DNA of 64,000 nucleotides, taken from positions 620,001 through 684,000 of the forward strand of contig NC_007503.1 in the NCBI RefSeq assembly GCF_000012865.1, written 5' to 3'. Under the pieces are notes generated by a model that saw only the letters and a program-made list of their open reading frames with translations, searched no databases and was not told where the DNA came from. Position numbers and translations under genes: made by a program. This document shows positions 16,473 to 24,370 of the stretch, one piece after another (positions within the stretch are counted from its first letter, which is position 1; every line of letters starts with the position of its first letter). This stretch comes from Carboxydothermus hydrogenoformans Z-2901. GTDB lineage: Bacteria; Bacillota; Z-2901; Carboxydothermales; Carboxydothermaceae.

Positions 16473-16934
16473 ATGGTTGAGCTTATAAGCAAGACACCGG
16501 AAAAAACCAAAAATCTTGGAGAATATATCGGGAAAAATCTTCCTCCGGGAAGCATAATAATTTTAAGCGGTAATTTGGGAGCGGGTAAGACCCTTTTGGT
16601 ATCAGGGATTGTGGCAGGACTTGGGATAAAAGCCAGGGTAAAAAGCCCAACTTTTAACCTTGTTCACACTTACCCGGGAGAAAAAGGTAACGTTAATCAT
16701 TTTGATTTGTACCGAATTTCTGCCCAAGAATTTTTTGCTCTGGGTATGGATGAATATTTCACCGATTATGATATTAATCTTTTGGAATGGGGAGAAAAAA
16801 TAGAAGAGGAGTTAAAGAAAGATTATTTAAAAATTACCATGGAAAATATCGCAGAAGGAGAGCGGAAAATCAAAATTGAGGCTTTTGGCGAAAAGTTTAA
16901 CGAATTAATGGAGGCGCTAATAAAATGGAGTTAG
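16473..16934 (+). CDS. tsaE: tRNA t6A ATPase TsaE
   Basis: 153 aa P-loop protein. Walker A is GNLGAGKT (residues 33-40), the switch region is VKSPTFNLVHTY, and the NHFDLYRI and LLEWGEKI motifs are diagnostic of TsaE (YjeE). It drives the TsaB-TsaD complex that transfers threonylcarbamoyl to A37 of ANN-decoding tRNAs. The other TsaB and TsaD members follow in the same operon. Start chosen at ATG 16473, about 30 bases after the predicted transcription start; it overlaps tsaB by ten bases. Confidence 0.93.
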   Translation: MVELISKTPEKTKNLGEYIGKNLPPGSIIILSGNLGAGKTLLVSGIVAGLGIKARVKSPTFNLVHTYPGEKGNVNHFDLYRISAQEFFALGMDEYFTDYDINLLEWGEKIEEELKKDYLKITMENIAEGERKIKIEAFGEKFNELMEALIKWS

Positions 16935-17572
16935 CCGTAGTTGCTGCTACCAGAAGTATTTCCCTGGCTTTACGAAAAAATGATGAGATTATTTTTGAAA
17001 TAAATGACCGGTTAAAGGAACCCCATGCGGCAGGTTTAATGCCCTTAATTGATTTTGCGTTAAAAAGGGTTTCGGCTAAACCTCAAGATTTAACCGCCAT
17101 TTACACCGTTCTGGGACCTGGTTCCTTTACCAGTTTAAGAATTAATCTTGCTACCACTCTTGGATTGGCTCAAGCTCTTGGTATTCCCGTTTATGCTACC
17201 GATACTTTACGCTTAATTGCGGCCAATGCCGGAGCTTACCGGGGGGAAGTTATGGTTTTAATGGAAGTAAACCGGGAAGAAGTATATTTTGGACTTTTTT
17301 ACAATGATTTTGTGCCCAAACCACTGGAGCAGCTTAAAGTTATCACCTTAAAAGAAGCCCAGGAGAAAGTTTACAATTTTACCGGATTGTTAATCGGCGA
17401 TGGAGTGGAAAAGTTAGGAGAGATTCCAGAAAATTTAATCTATCTGAAAAAGGCAAGCGAACCAATAGCCAGCAATTTATTTTTTCTGGATTTAGAGTTA
17501 GTAAATATCTTAGAGGTAAAACCGCTCTATTTAAGAAAATCTCAAGCGGAAATCGTGCGGGAGGCAAGGTGA
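16925..17572 (+). CDS. tsaB: tRNA t6A complex subunit TsaB
   Basis: 215 aa ASKHA-fold protein (YeaZ family). TRSISLALRKNDE near the N-terminus and YTVLGPGSFTSLRINLATTLGLAQALGIP are characteristic; the glycine-rich PGSFTSLR motif is the best marker. It is the non-catalytic partner of TsaD in t6A synthesis. ATG 16925 lies inside tsaE, and the stop overlaps the rimI start, consistent with translational coupling. Confidence 0.92.
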   Translation: MELAVVAATRSISLALRKNDEIIFEINDRLKEPHAAGLMPLIDFALKRVSAKPQDLTAIYTVLGPGSFTSLRINLATTLGLAQALGIPVYATDTLRLIAANAGAYRGEVMVLMEVNREEVYFGLFYNDFVPKPLEQLKVITLKEAQEKVYNFTGLLIGDGVEKLGEIPENLIYLKKASEPIASNLFFLDLELVNILEVKPLYLRKSQAEIVREAR

Positions 17573-18030
17573 GTTTAAAATTGGAGTTAAAACTTATGGA
17601 ATTAAAAGACCTCCCTCAGGTGTTAGATATTGAAAAACTGTCTTATACAAATCCCTGGAGTAAGGCAAGTTTCATGTACGAAATAACCGAAAATCCGTTA
17701 GCAACTTATCTGGTAGCTCGTGAGGGGGATAAAGTAATAGGGTACGGGGGTATCTGGATTGTATTGGATGAAGCTCATATAACTACTTTAGCTGTCCATC
17801 CGGCTTACCGCAGAAACGGGGTAGGAAAAAGTTTATTAAATGCGTTACTTGATGTGGCTAAAAATAGAAAGGTGAGAAGTATTATTTTAGAAGTTCGCGC
17901 TTCAAATTTTCCGGCACAGAACTTATACCAGAAGTTCGGTTTTAAACCAATAGGAATTAGAAAAAAATATTATTCCCGTCCTGAAGAAGATGCCATTGTA
18001 ATGAGCCTTGAGTTAAAGGAGGATTATTAA
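17569..18030 (+). CDS. rimI: Ribosomal protein S18 N-acetyltransferase RimI
   Basis: 153 aa GNAT acetyltransferase. The acetyl-CoA loop is VHPAYRRNGVGKSLL, and the C-terminal part has ILEVRASNFPAQNLYQKFGFKPIGIRKKYYSRPEEDAI, the RimI pattern. It acetylates the N-terminal alanine of ribosomal protein S18. In bacteria rimI is often found between tsaB and tsaD, as here. GTG start at 17569 overlaps the tsaB stop by four bases; tsaD begins directly after the stop. Confidence 0.9.
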   Translation: MSLKLELKLMELKDLPQVLDIEKLSYTNPWSKASFMYEITENPLATYLVAREGDKVIGYGGIWIVLDEAHITTLAVHPAYRRNGVGKSLLNALLDVAKNRKVRSIILEVRASNFPAQNLYQKFGFKPIGIRKKYYSRPEEDAIVMSLELKEDY

Positions 18031-19032
18031 TTGGGTAAGGTTATCTTAGGCATTGAAACATCCTGCGATGAGACGGCAGTTTCCTTAGTGGAAGATGGTA
18101 GAAAGGTGTTAATTTCTTTACTTTCTTCTCAGGTTGATCTTCACCGGCTGTACGGTGGTGTAGTACCCGAAATAGCATCCCGCAGGCATTTAGAACTGAT
18201 TTTTCCCCTGTTAGATGAAGCCTTTCGGAAATTCCCCAGGGAAAAGATAGCTGCGGTAGCGGTTACGTACGGTCCCGGGCTTGTAGGAGCTTTACTGGTT
18301 GGCCTTTCGGTAGCCAAAAGTTTAAGCTATGCCTTAAACGTTCCGTTAATTGGAGTTAATCACATGGAAGGGCATATTTTTGCCAATTTTCTTGAAGATG
18401 CAAATCCGGTTTTTCCGGCACTGGTGCTGGTGGTTTCGGGGGGACATACCGATTTAATTTTCATGCGGGGCTTCGGGGATTACGAGCTTTTGGGGGAAAC
18501 CATTGACGATGCTGCCGGGGAGTGTTTTGATAAAGTGGGCCGGGTATTAAACTTACCCTATCCCGCGGGGCCGGTTATTGACCGGTTGAGTAAAAAGGGA
18601 AAACCCATTTATAAGTTTCCGGTAGCTCGTTTAAAAGAGGAAGGATATAACTTTAGCTTTAGCGGTTTAAAAACTGCGGTAAGAGTTTTCCGGGAAAAAA
18701 ATCCCGAGGCTAAAGTTGAAGACATTGCCGCGTCTTTTCAGGAAGCTCTGGTCAGAGCTTTGGTGGAAAATACCGAAAAAGCTTTAAAAGAATGCATGCC
18801 GGCTAAGCTTTACTTAGCCGGTGGCGTTGCGGCTAACTCAAGGTTGAGAGAAGAGTTTTTAAATCTTGGTAAAACCTATAATGTTCCGGTACATTTTCCT
18901 TCCCTTCAGTACTGTACCGATAATGCGGCAATGATTGCTGCCGCCGGTTATCACCGCTATCTTTCGGGGAAGTATGCACCGCTTAATTTAAACGCCTACC
19001 CTTCGCTGATGCTCGGGGAGGAAAGATATTAA
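18031..19032 (+). CDS. tsaD: tRNA N6-adenosine threonylcarbamoyltransferase TsaD
   Basis: 333 aa, the usual size. The ATP site begins with GIETSCDETAVSLV, and the metal ligands are in NHMEGH (about residues 110-115). Downstream markers are VSGGHTDLIFM, GETIDDAAGECFDKVGR, NFSFSGLKTAV and the C-terminal YCTDNAAMIAAAGY. It transfers the threonylcarbamoyl group to A37. TTG start at 18031 behind AAAGGAGG. This is the last gene of the operon; a cluster of DnaA-box-like sites follows the stop. Confidence 0.95.
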   Translation: MGKVILGIETSCDETAVSLVEDGRKVLISLLSSQVDLHRLYGGVVPEIASRRHLELIFPLLDEAFRKFPREKIAAVAVTYGPGLVGALLVGLSVAKSLSYALNVPLIGVNHMEGHIFANFLEDANPVFPALVLVVSGGHTDLIFMRGFGDYELLGETIDDAAGECFDKVGRVLNLPYPAGPVIDRLSKKGKPIYKFPVARLKEEGYNFSFSGLKTAVRVFREKNPEAKVEDIAASFQEALVRALVENTEKALKECMPAKLYLAGGVAANSRLREEFLNLGKTYNVPVHFPSLQYCTDNAAMIAAAGYHRYLSGKYAPLNLNAYPSLMLGEERY

Positions 19033-19035
19033 TCC

Positions 19036-19110
19036 TGTGGAAAACTACCTGTGGATAATGTGGATAACTTTGTTGATAACTTGAGATTAAAGGGTTTGTC
19101 CTGTTGATAA
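19036..19110 (+). promoter_or_regulatory. Cluster of DnaA-box-like 9-mers
   Basis: Two perfect TGTGGATAA boxes (complement of TTATCCACA) sit head to tail at 19050-19058 and 19059-19067. Near-matches are TGTGGAAAA at 19036-19044, TGTTGATAA at 19071-19079 and TGTTGATAA at 19102-19110. All five have the same orientation within 75 bases, in the gap between the convergent tsaD and 19114-19803 genes. No dnaA, dnaN or AT-rich unwinding element is present, so it is more likely a DnaA-titration or regulatory cluster than an origin. Confidence 0.72.
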
Positions 19111-19113
19111 CTT

Positions 19114-19803
19114 TTAAAAATTTGTCAAAGTACTCCGGTATTTGTTCATAAGATGTCGCATGAGCTCGGCGTTTGACGGCGGAGTGTAAGTGATGGCGTT
19201 AGCTCCGGCTTCAATGGTTTTTAAAATTGAGTCGTTGTTTGGGCCACCGGTGGCAATGATGGGAACCTGGGGATAGTTTTTTCTAATTTCCCGTACCACT
19301 TGCGGGGTGCTGGGACCGGCGGAAACATTTAAAATATCGGCTCCATTGGCTAAACGTGCTTCAATATTTTCTTCCTGAGAAATTACCGTAACGATTATCG
19401 GAATACTTACCGTTTGCCTAACCATTTTTAAAGAATGATTATCGATGGGGCTGTTTAAAACAACTCCTAAAGCTCCCTGAAATTCGGCATCGAGGGCCAA
19501 GTTAACCACCCTTCGCCCGCGGGTGGTACCGCCTCCAACCCCTATGAAAACCGGCTGATCGGCAGCACTAATAATTGCATGGGTGATTATCGGCTGGGCC
19601 GTAAAAGGGTAGACGGCCATGATGGCGTCAGCGTTGTTGTTCCGGATTAATACGAGGTCGGTAGTAAAGATGATGGATTGAATATGTTTTCCCAGGATAT
19701 CAATCCCGGAAGCTTCTTTAATTACTTCCGGCATTTTTATTATATTGCCCCTTAAAACGGAAGTAACTGCAGGAATAATTCTATCCAAAGTAATCGCTCC
19801 CAT
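19114..19803 (-). CDS. TIM-barrel protein of unknown function
   Basis: 229 aa. The sequence reads as a beta/alpha barrel with repeated strand-loop patterns (DAIMAVYPF, PVFIGVGGG, GALGVVLNSP, IPIIVTVIS, ADILNVSAGPS, PIIATGGPN, ANAITYTPPS). The GGPN/AGAN arrangement resembles phosphate-binding loops of phosphosugar-metabolising barrels. Homologues are often labelled hydrolase, without evidence that I can see. It is single, convergent with tsaD and divergent from the radical-SAM gene, with its own promoter. The substrate is unknown. Confidence 0.65.
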   Translation of the reverse strand: MGAITLDRIIPAVTSVLRGNIIKMPEVIKEASGIDILGKHIQSIIFTTDLVLIRNNNADAIMAVYPFTAQPIITHAIISAADQPVFIGVGGGTTRGRRVVNLALDAEFQGALGVVLNSPIDNHSLKMVRQTVSIPIIVTVISQEENIEARLANGADILNVSAGPSTPQVVREIRKNYPQVPIIATGGPNNDSILKTIEAGANAITYTPPSNAELMRHLMNKYRSTLTNF

Positions 19804-19831
19804 AATTTTTTATTTTTAGTTTTACAAATTT

Positions 19832-19859
19832 ATTATAGCGTTAATGAAAAATCTGTAAA
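19832..19859 (-). promoter_or_regulatory. Promoter of the TIM-barrel gene
   Basis: On the minus strand TTTACA (19859-19854) and TATAAT (19837-19832) are separated by 16 bases, about 28 bases before the start codon. Confidence 0.6.
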
Positions 19860-19877
19860 GAAGCCTGGTGGGAATCT

Positions 19878-21176
19878 ATGGAAAAGTATTTGGCTGATGC
19901 GGTAAAAAGAAACGTGCTACCAATTACTTCTCGCTGTAATGTCCGCTGCCTTTTCTGCAGTCATACCGGAAACCCGTTGGAAGTTAATACCGTATCCTTT
20001 CCCCACCTACCTTTCGCAAAAATTAAAGAATTCCTTCCTTTTTTAGATCCGGAGAAGAAAATTGTTTTAGGAGAGTCGGCTACAATTATAAACGAAGGAG
20101 AACCTTTATTTCATCCGGATTTTAAAAAAATATTGCTTAAAATACGGGAATTATTTCCGAAAACTCCTCTTTCCATTACCACCAATGGCCTTCTTTTAAC
20201 CCGGGAAATGGTGGACTTTTTAACTTCTCTGGGGGAAGTTGAGCTGGTAATTTCGGTAAATGCGCTAACTCCTGCCAAAAGAAAATTAATTTTCGGTTTT
20301 TATTCGGATATTTATCCTAACCTTTACTATCTGTCAGGAAAAATACCTTTTACAGCAAGTTTTGTTTTTATGCCCCACGTGGTGGGTTATGAGGAATACG
20401 TTTTGAGTATTAAAAAATTAATGCAGTTGGGGGTAGAGGCGGTAAGGGTTTTCCTTCCGGGTTTTACGAAAAAAAATAAACAATTAATTAATGCTCCTCG
20501 GGATTTAGAGAAACTTTCGCAAAAACTTTTCACAGAGTTTTTGGAGGAAAAAACACCGGTGATTATTGAACCAAAACGTTTAACGGATTTTAGAGCCGAG
20601 GTTTTAGGGGTAACCCCCGGCGGTATGGCCTATTTTTTAAAGAAAAAAGATATTATTTTAAAAATAAATGGCCAAACCCCTTTTAGCCGGATGGAAGCCC
20701 ATAAACTTTTAAATACCCCCGGAGATAAGACTGTAGAAATAAGACGGCAAGGGGAAATTATGACCTTTAATTTTTCGTTAAAACCCGGCCAAAAAGCAGG
20801 AGCGGTTTTTTACCGGGATATTGAAAAAGAAAGGCTCTTAGGGATAATTAACAAGGTAAAAAAAGCTTTAGCTAAATCCCCCCTTATTTTAACTTCTTAT
20901 TTTGCCACTACCTTAATCAAGAAGGGGTTACAAAAGCTTGGAGCCAATTACTTGGTCTTACCGGTTAAAAACCGGTTTTTTGGCGGAAATATTGGCTGTG
21001 CCGGTCTTTTAACGGTAGAAGATTACCTGTGGGCGGTAACAAAGGTGCTTAAAGTGCGAAAACCGGATTATCTCCTTTTACCCGGTATTTCTTTTGACGA
21101 CCGGGGCCGGGATTTAACCGGTAGAAGTTATCTCGAAATTGAAGATTACTTTAAAATTAAGACGGAAATTTTCTAA
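19878..21176 (+). CDS. Radical SAM protein with internal PDZ domain (DUF512-like)
   Basis: 432 aa. The radical-SAM cluster motif is CNVRCLFC at about residues 20-27, with SITTNGLLL and LVISVNAL in the barrel. A PDZ-like domain follows (about 238-300: LGVTPGGMAYFLKKKDIILKINGQ). The C-terminal part (LILTSYFATTLIKKGLQKLGANYLVLPVKNRFFGGNIGCAGLLT) resembles the DUF512 tail. In the DUF512 proteins I know, the PDZ domain comes first; here it follows the radical-SAM domain. The cofactor chemistry should cleave S-adenosylmethionine, but the substrate is unknown. Confidence 0.75.
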   Translation: MEKYLADAVKRNVLPITSRCNVRCLFCSHTGNPLEVNTVSFPHLPFAKIKEFLPFLDPEKKIVLGESATIINEGEPLFHPDFKKILLKIRELFPKTPLSITTNGLLLTREMVDFLTSLGEVELVISVNALTPAKRKLIFGFYSDIYPNLYYLSGKIPFTASFVFMPHVVGYEEYVLSIKKLMQLGVEAVRVFLPGFTKKNKQLINAPRDLEKLSQKLFTEFLEEKTPVIIEPKRLTDFRAEVLGVTPGGMAYFLKKKDIILKINGQTPFSRMEAHKLLNTPGDKTVEIRRQGEIMTFNFSLKPGQKAGAVFYRDIEKERLLGIINKVKKALAKSPLILTSYFATTLIKKGLQKLGANYLVLPVKNRFFGGNIGCAGLLTVEDYLWAVTKVLKVRKPDYLLLPGISFDDRGRDLTGRSYLEIEDYFKIKTEIF

Positions 21177-21261
21177 AAAAGTTTTAAGCTAAAAGGAAAA
21201 ATTTTTGTTTTGTTGAATATATAAAAAAATTTTATCTATTTGAAGGGGGGTAACCTGGAAA

Positions 21262-22542
21262 ATGTTTCGCAATCGGGAAGAAATTAAAGAAATACAGCTT
21301 CACCGCTTGAAAGACTTAGTGAAAAGGTTGTACGAACGGGTGCCTTTTTACCGGCAGAAATTAGATGCCATTGGTTTTACACCGGACAAACTAAAATCCT
21401 TGGAAGATCTTCGGCATCTTCCTTTTACTACCAAACAGGACCTGCGGGATAACTACCCCTTTGGCCTTTTTGCGGTAAGCCAGGAAGAAATTGTGAGAAT
21501 TCATGCTTCTTCCGGTACCACCGGCAAACCCACGGTGGTGGGTTATACCAGAAATGATATTGACCTCTGGAGTGAATTAATGGCAAGGTCAATGAGAAAT
21601 GCCGGGGTAACTTCCCGCGATATCATTCACAATGCTTATGGCTACGGGCTTTTTACCGGGGGGCTGGGTTTTCATTACGGCGCTGAAAAATTAGGGGCAA
21701 CGGTGGTGCCGGTTTCCGGGGGTAACAGCAAACGGCAGTTAATGCTGATGGAAGATTTTGGAGCTACAGTCTTAACCTGTACCCCTTCTTATGCTTTGCA
21801 TTTGGCCGAAGAAATGGAAGAGCAGGGCATTTCCCGGGACAGGTTAAAATTGCGACTGGGGATTTTTGGTGCCGAGCCCTGGAGTGAAGAATTAAGGACC
21901 AAAATTGAAGAAAAGTTGAAAATAAAAGCCATTGACGTTTACGGCTTAAGTGAAATCCTGGGACCGGGAGTAGCAATGGAGTGTCAGGAACAAAAAGGCT
22001 TGCACATTAATGAAGACCATTTCCTTCCGGAAATCATTGACCCGGATACCGGTGAGGTATTGCCGTACGGGGAAAAAGGGGAGCTGGTAATAACCACCCT
22101 GACCAAGGAAGGAATTCCCCTTTTAAGGTACCGCACCAGGGATATTACCGCCCTTTATCCGGAACCGTGTGCCTGCGGGAACGGCTTAATTAGAATGGAC
22201 CGGGTAACCGGCAGAAGCGATGATATGTTGATTATTCGCGGGGTTAACGTCTTTCCTTCCCAAATTGAAACGGTGCTTTTATCTCTGGGTTATACCGAGC
22301 CCCACTACATGATTGTGGTGGATAAAAAAGGAGCCTTGGACCAGTTAGAAGTTTGGGTGGAACTGTCGGAACAGTTCTTTTCCGATGAAATAAAGAAGCT
22401 TGAACAATGGGAAAAGAAAGTGGAAGGAGAACTTTTCACGGTCCTGGGGATTAATGCTAAAGTGCGGTTAGTGGAGCCCCGCAGTATTCCGCGCAGTGAA
22501 GGTAAGGCCAAGCGGATTTGGGATAGAAGAGAGTTAAAATAA
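21262..22542 (+). CDS. paaK: Phenylacetate-CoA ligase family adenylate-forming enzyme
   Basis: 426 aa, typical for PaaK. The AMP-binding loop is [17 protein letters not shown], the acceptor region is [15 protein letters not shown], and the C-terminal part has [18 protein letters not shown] and [20 protein letters not shown]. The enzyme class activates aryl or arylacetic acids with ATP and CoA. In anaerobes such genes often pair with an ACT-domain gene, as here, and may handle indole- or phenylacetate from amino-acid oxidation. No oxidoreductase partner is adjacent, so the true acid is uncertain. Confidence 0.87.
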   Translation: MFRNREEIKEIQLHRLKDLVKRLYERVPFYRQKLDAIGFTPDKLKSLEDLRHLPFTTKQDLRDNYPFGLFAVSQEEIVRIHASSGTTGKPTVVGYTRNDIDLWSELMARSMRNAGVTSRDIIHNAYGYGLFTGGLGFHYGAEKLGATVVPVSGGNSKRQLMLMEDFGATVLTCTPSYALHLAEEMEEQGISRDRLKLRLGIFGAEPWSEELRTKIEEKLKIKAIDVYGLSEILGPGVAMECQEQKGLHINEDHFLPEIIDPDTGEVLPYGEKGELVITTLTKEGIPLLRYRTRDITALYPEPCACGNGLIRMDRVTGRSDDMLIIRGVNVFPSQIETVLLSLGYTEPHYMIVVDKKGALDQLEVWVELSEQFFSDEIKKLEQWEKKVEGELFTVLGINAKVRLVEPRSIPRSEGKAKRIWDRRELK

Positions 22543-22556
22543 AAGGAGGGAGTTAG

Positions 22557-22988
22557 ATGATTGTTAAGCAGCTGTCGGTTTTTTTGGAAAACAAATCGGG
22601 AAGACTTGCCCGGGTGACCGAGATTTTAGGGGAAAATAACATCAATATTCGGGCTTTATCCATTGCCGATACTACCGATTTTGGTATTTTAAGGCTTATT
22701 GTGAACAAGCCCAATGAAGCTTATAAGCTGTTAAAAGAAGAACAGTTTATGGTAAGTTTAACCGATGTTATTGCTGTGGAAGTGCCCGATAAGCCCGGGG
22801 GACTGGCCGGGGTTTTAAAAATTTTAGAGCCCTACAACATCAACATCGAATACTTATATGCTTTTGTGGAGAAATCTTCTAATAATGCCCTGGTGGTTTT
22901 TCGGGTAGAAGAGCTTGAAAAAGCAATTAAAATTTTAACCGATAATGGAGTCAAAGTGCTGGCGGGTAACGAGGTTTATAGTTTGTAA
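22557..22988 (+). CDS. Tandem ACT-domain protein
   Basis: 143 aa made of two ACT-like modules: [33 protein letters not shown] (about 3-35) and [30 protein letters not shown] (about 74-103). ACT domains bind amino acids or similar ligands and regulate enzymes. It starts 14 bases after the PaaK stop with an AAAGGAGGG site, so it probably senses an aromatic amino acid or acid for that ligase. A terminator ends the pair. Confidence 0.83.
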   Translation: MIVKQLSVFLENKSGRLARVTEILGENNINIRALSIADTTDFGILRLIVNKPNEAYKLLKEEQFMVSLTDVIAVEVPDKPGGLAGVLKILEPYNINIEYLYAFVEKSSNNALVVFRVEELEKAIKILTDNGVKVLAGNEVYSL

Positions 22989-23012
22989 CCGGCAAATTTT
23001 GCCGGTTTTTTT
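22987..23012 (+). terminator. Intrinsic terminator after the PaaK-ACT pair
   Basis: AACCGGCAAA (22987-22996) pairs with TTTTGCCGGTT (to 23007) and is followed by a T run. Confidence 0.82.
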
Positions 23013-23122
23013 GTTAATTTAGTTTTAAAAATGATTAAAAATAGCAGGAATATTAACGAATAAAGAGAATACTTAAACAGTTAGTCTATTTTTGAAAAAT
23101 CTGAAAATAAGGAAGATCATGG

Positions 23123-23701
23123 ATGGATGATAAAAAAGTATTGAGAAAGGAAATATTAAACAAAAGAGCCGCCCAAACTCCCGCTGAAATAGCTGCAAAA
23201 AGTTCCAGAATTTTAACACTTTTAAAAGCCTTTGCGCCCTATCAACAGGCGCGGACGGTAATGGTTTACCTGGATTTTCGCGGGGAGGTTAAAACCCGGG
23301 AAATTATCAGGGACTTATGGGCTTACGGTAAAAAAGTGGTAATACCGGTGACAGTTCTTTCGGAAAAAAAGCTTTTACCGGTTTACCTTAGAGATTTTGG
23401 GGACCTGGTAGAAGGAACTTACGGAATCCTGGAGCCTAAAGAGGAAGCAAGAACGATTGCGGAACCGGAAGTAATTGATTTGGTCCTGGTACCGGGAGTA
23501 GCTTTTGATTTAAAGGGAAACCGCCTGGGATACGGAGCCGGTTTTTACGACCGATTTTTACCCAATCTTCAGCCCGCGGTAAAAAAGGTGGCTTTAGCCT
23601 TCGAACTACAAATAGTACCCAAAATTCCAACCGGACCCCACGATATCCCAATGGATTATATCATAACCGAAGAGCGCATTATAAACTGCCGCCTTTATTA
23701 A
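23123..23701 (+). CDS. 5-formyltetrahydrofolate cyclo-ligase
   Basis: 192 aa, the usual length. Motifs are KKVLRKEILNKRAAQT at the N-terminus, VMVYLDFRGEVKT, GILEPKEE, and the nucleotide/folate loop LVLVPGVAFDLKGNRLGYGAGFYDRFL. It converts 5-formyl-THF to 5,10-methenyl-THF with ATP, feeding the one-carbon folate pool that acetogenic organisms use heavily. It lies upstream of the formate dehydrogenase genes but is separated by a repeat-rich gap, so co-transcription is uncertain. Confidence 0.92.
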   Translation: MDDKKVLRKEILNKRAAQTPAEIAAKSSRILTLLKAFAPYQQARTVMVYLDFRGEVKTREIIRDLWAYGKKVVIPVTVLSEKKLLPVYLRDFGDLVEGTYGILEPKEEARTIAEPEVIDLVLVPGVAFDLKGNRLGYGAGFYDRFLPNLQPAVKKVALAFELQIVPKIPTGPHDIPMDYIITEERIINCRLY

Positions 23702-23711
23702 AAAGTTTATA

Positions 23712-23856
23712 AAGGTTTATTTATTAATGTTTTCTCCAACTTCTAACATCTAACTTCCAATATCTAAGTTGTTTTTATCAAAAGGTTATAAAAGGTTATT
23801 AAGGTTTATTATTTAATGTTTTTTCCAACATCCAATCTCTAACTTCCAACATCTAA
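23712..23856 (+). repeat. Imperfect direct repeat rich in TTCCAAC/TCTAAC words
   Basis: Two 56-base copies, 23712-23767 and 23801-23856, begin with AAGGTTTATT and end with AACTTCCAA(T/C)ATCTAA; they differ at only a handful of positions. Short words such as TCTAAC and TTCCAAC recur inside each copy. The gap between 5-formyl-THF cyclo-ligase and the NuoE-like gene consists almost entirely of this unit. No gene or hairpin is visible. Confidence 0.75.
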
Positions 23857-23874
23857 TTAGGGGGTGTATTTTCT

Positions 23875-24360
23875 TTGGTTTGTGCCTGCGGGAAGGAAGT
23901 AGTTGATCCAAAAAAAGAAAAACTAAAAGAACTGCTATCTCAGTATCAAGGGCAAAAAGGGGCTCTGATTCCGGTTTTACAGGGTGCTCAGGAAATTTAT
24001 GGCTATCTTCCCAGAGAGGTTATGGAAGAAATAAGTCGTAGCCTTAAAATTCCTTTTAGCAAGGTTTATGGAGTGGCAACCTTCTATGCTCAGTTTCATC
24101 TAAAGCCTCGCGGACGCAATGTGATTCGCGCCTGTCTGGGGACTGCCTGTCATGTACGCGGTGGAGCGAAAGTATTTGAGACCCTAAAGAATGAACTGGG
24201 AATTGGTGATGGGGAGACGACTCCCGATTTACGGTTTACCCTGGAATCGGTAGCCTGCATTGGAGCCTGCGGGTTAGCTCCGGTAATTATGGTCAACAAT
24301 GATACTTACGGCCGGCTTACCCCGGATAAGGTAAAAGAAATTCTTGCCAAGTACGAATAG
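23875..24360 (+). CDS. NuoE-like [2Fe-2S] subunit of formate dehydrogenase
   Basis: 161 aa thioredoxin-like ferredoxin of the NuoE/HydC family. The 2Fe-2S ligands are in [11 protein letters not shown] and [10 protein letters not shown]. The N-terminal helical part has [18 protein letters not shown] and [12 protein letters not shown]. It relays electrons between the flavin subunit and other clusters in soluble NAD-dependent formate dehydrogenase or hydrogenase complexes. A TTG start at 23875 behind GGGGGTG is used. The NuoF-like gene follows within ten bases. Confidence 0.88.
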   Translation: MVCACGKEVVDPKKEKLKELLSQYQGQKGALIPVLQGAQEIYGYLPREVMEEISRSLKIPFSKVYGVATFYAQFHLKPRGRNVIRACLGTACHVRGGAKVFETLKNELGIGDGETTPDLRFTLESVACIGACGLAPVIMVNNDTYGRLTPDKVKEILAKYE

Positions 24361-24370
24361 GGGGTGCCTT

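Noticed and set aside
19036-19110. Chromosomal replication origin
   Set aside because: There is no dnaA, dnaN, recF or AT-rich unwinding element in this region, and the gap is only about 80 bases.
23712-23856. Short CRISPR array
   Set aside because: Only two long imperfect copies, no regular spacers and no cas genes nearby.
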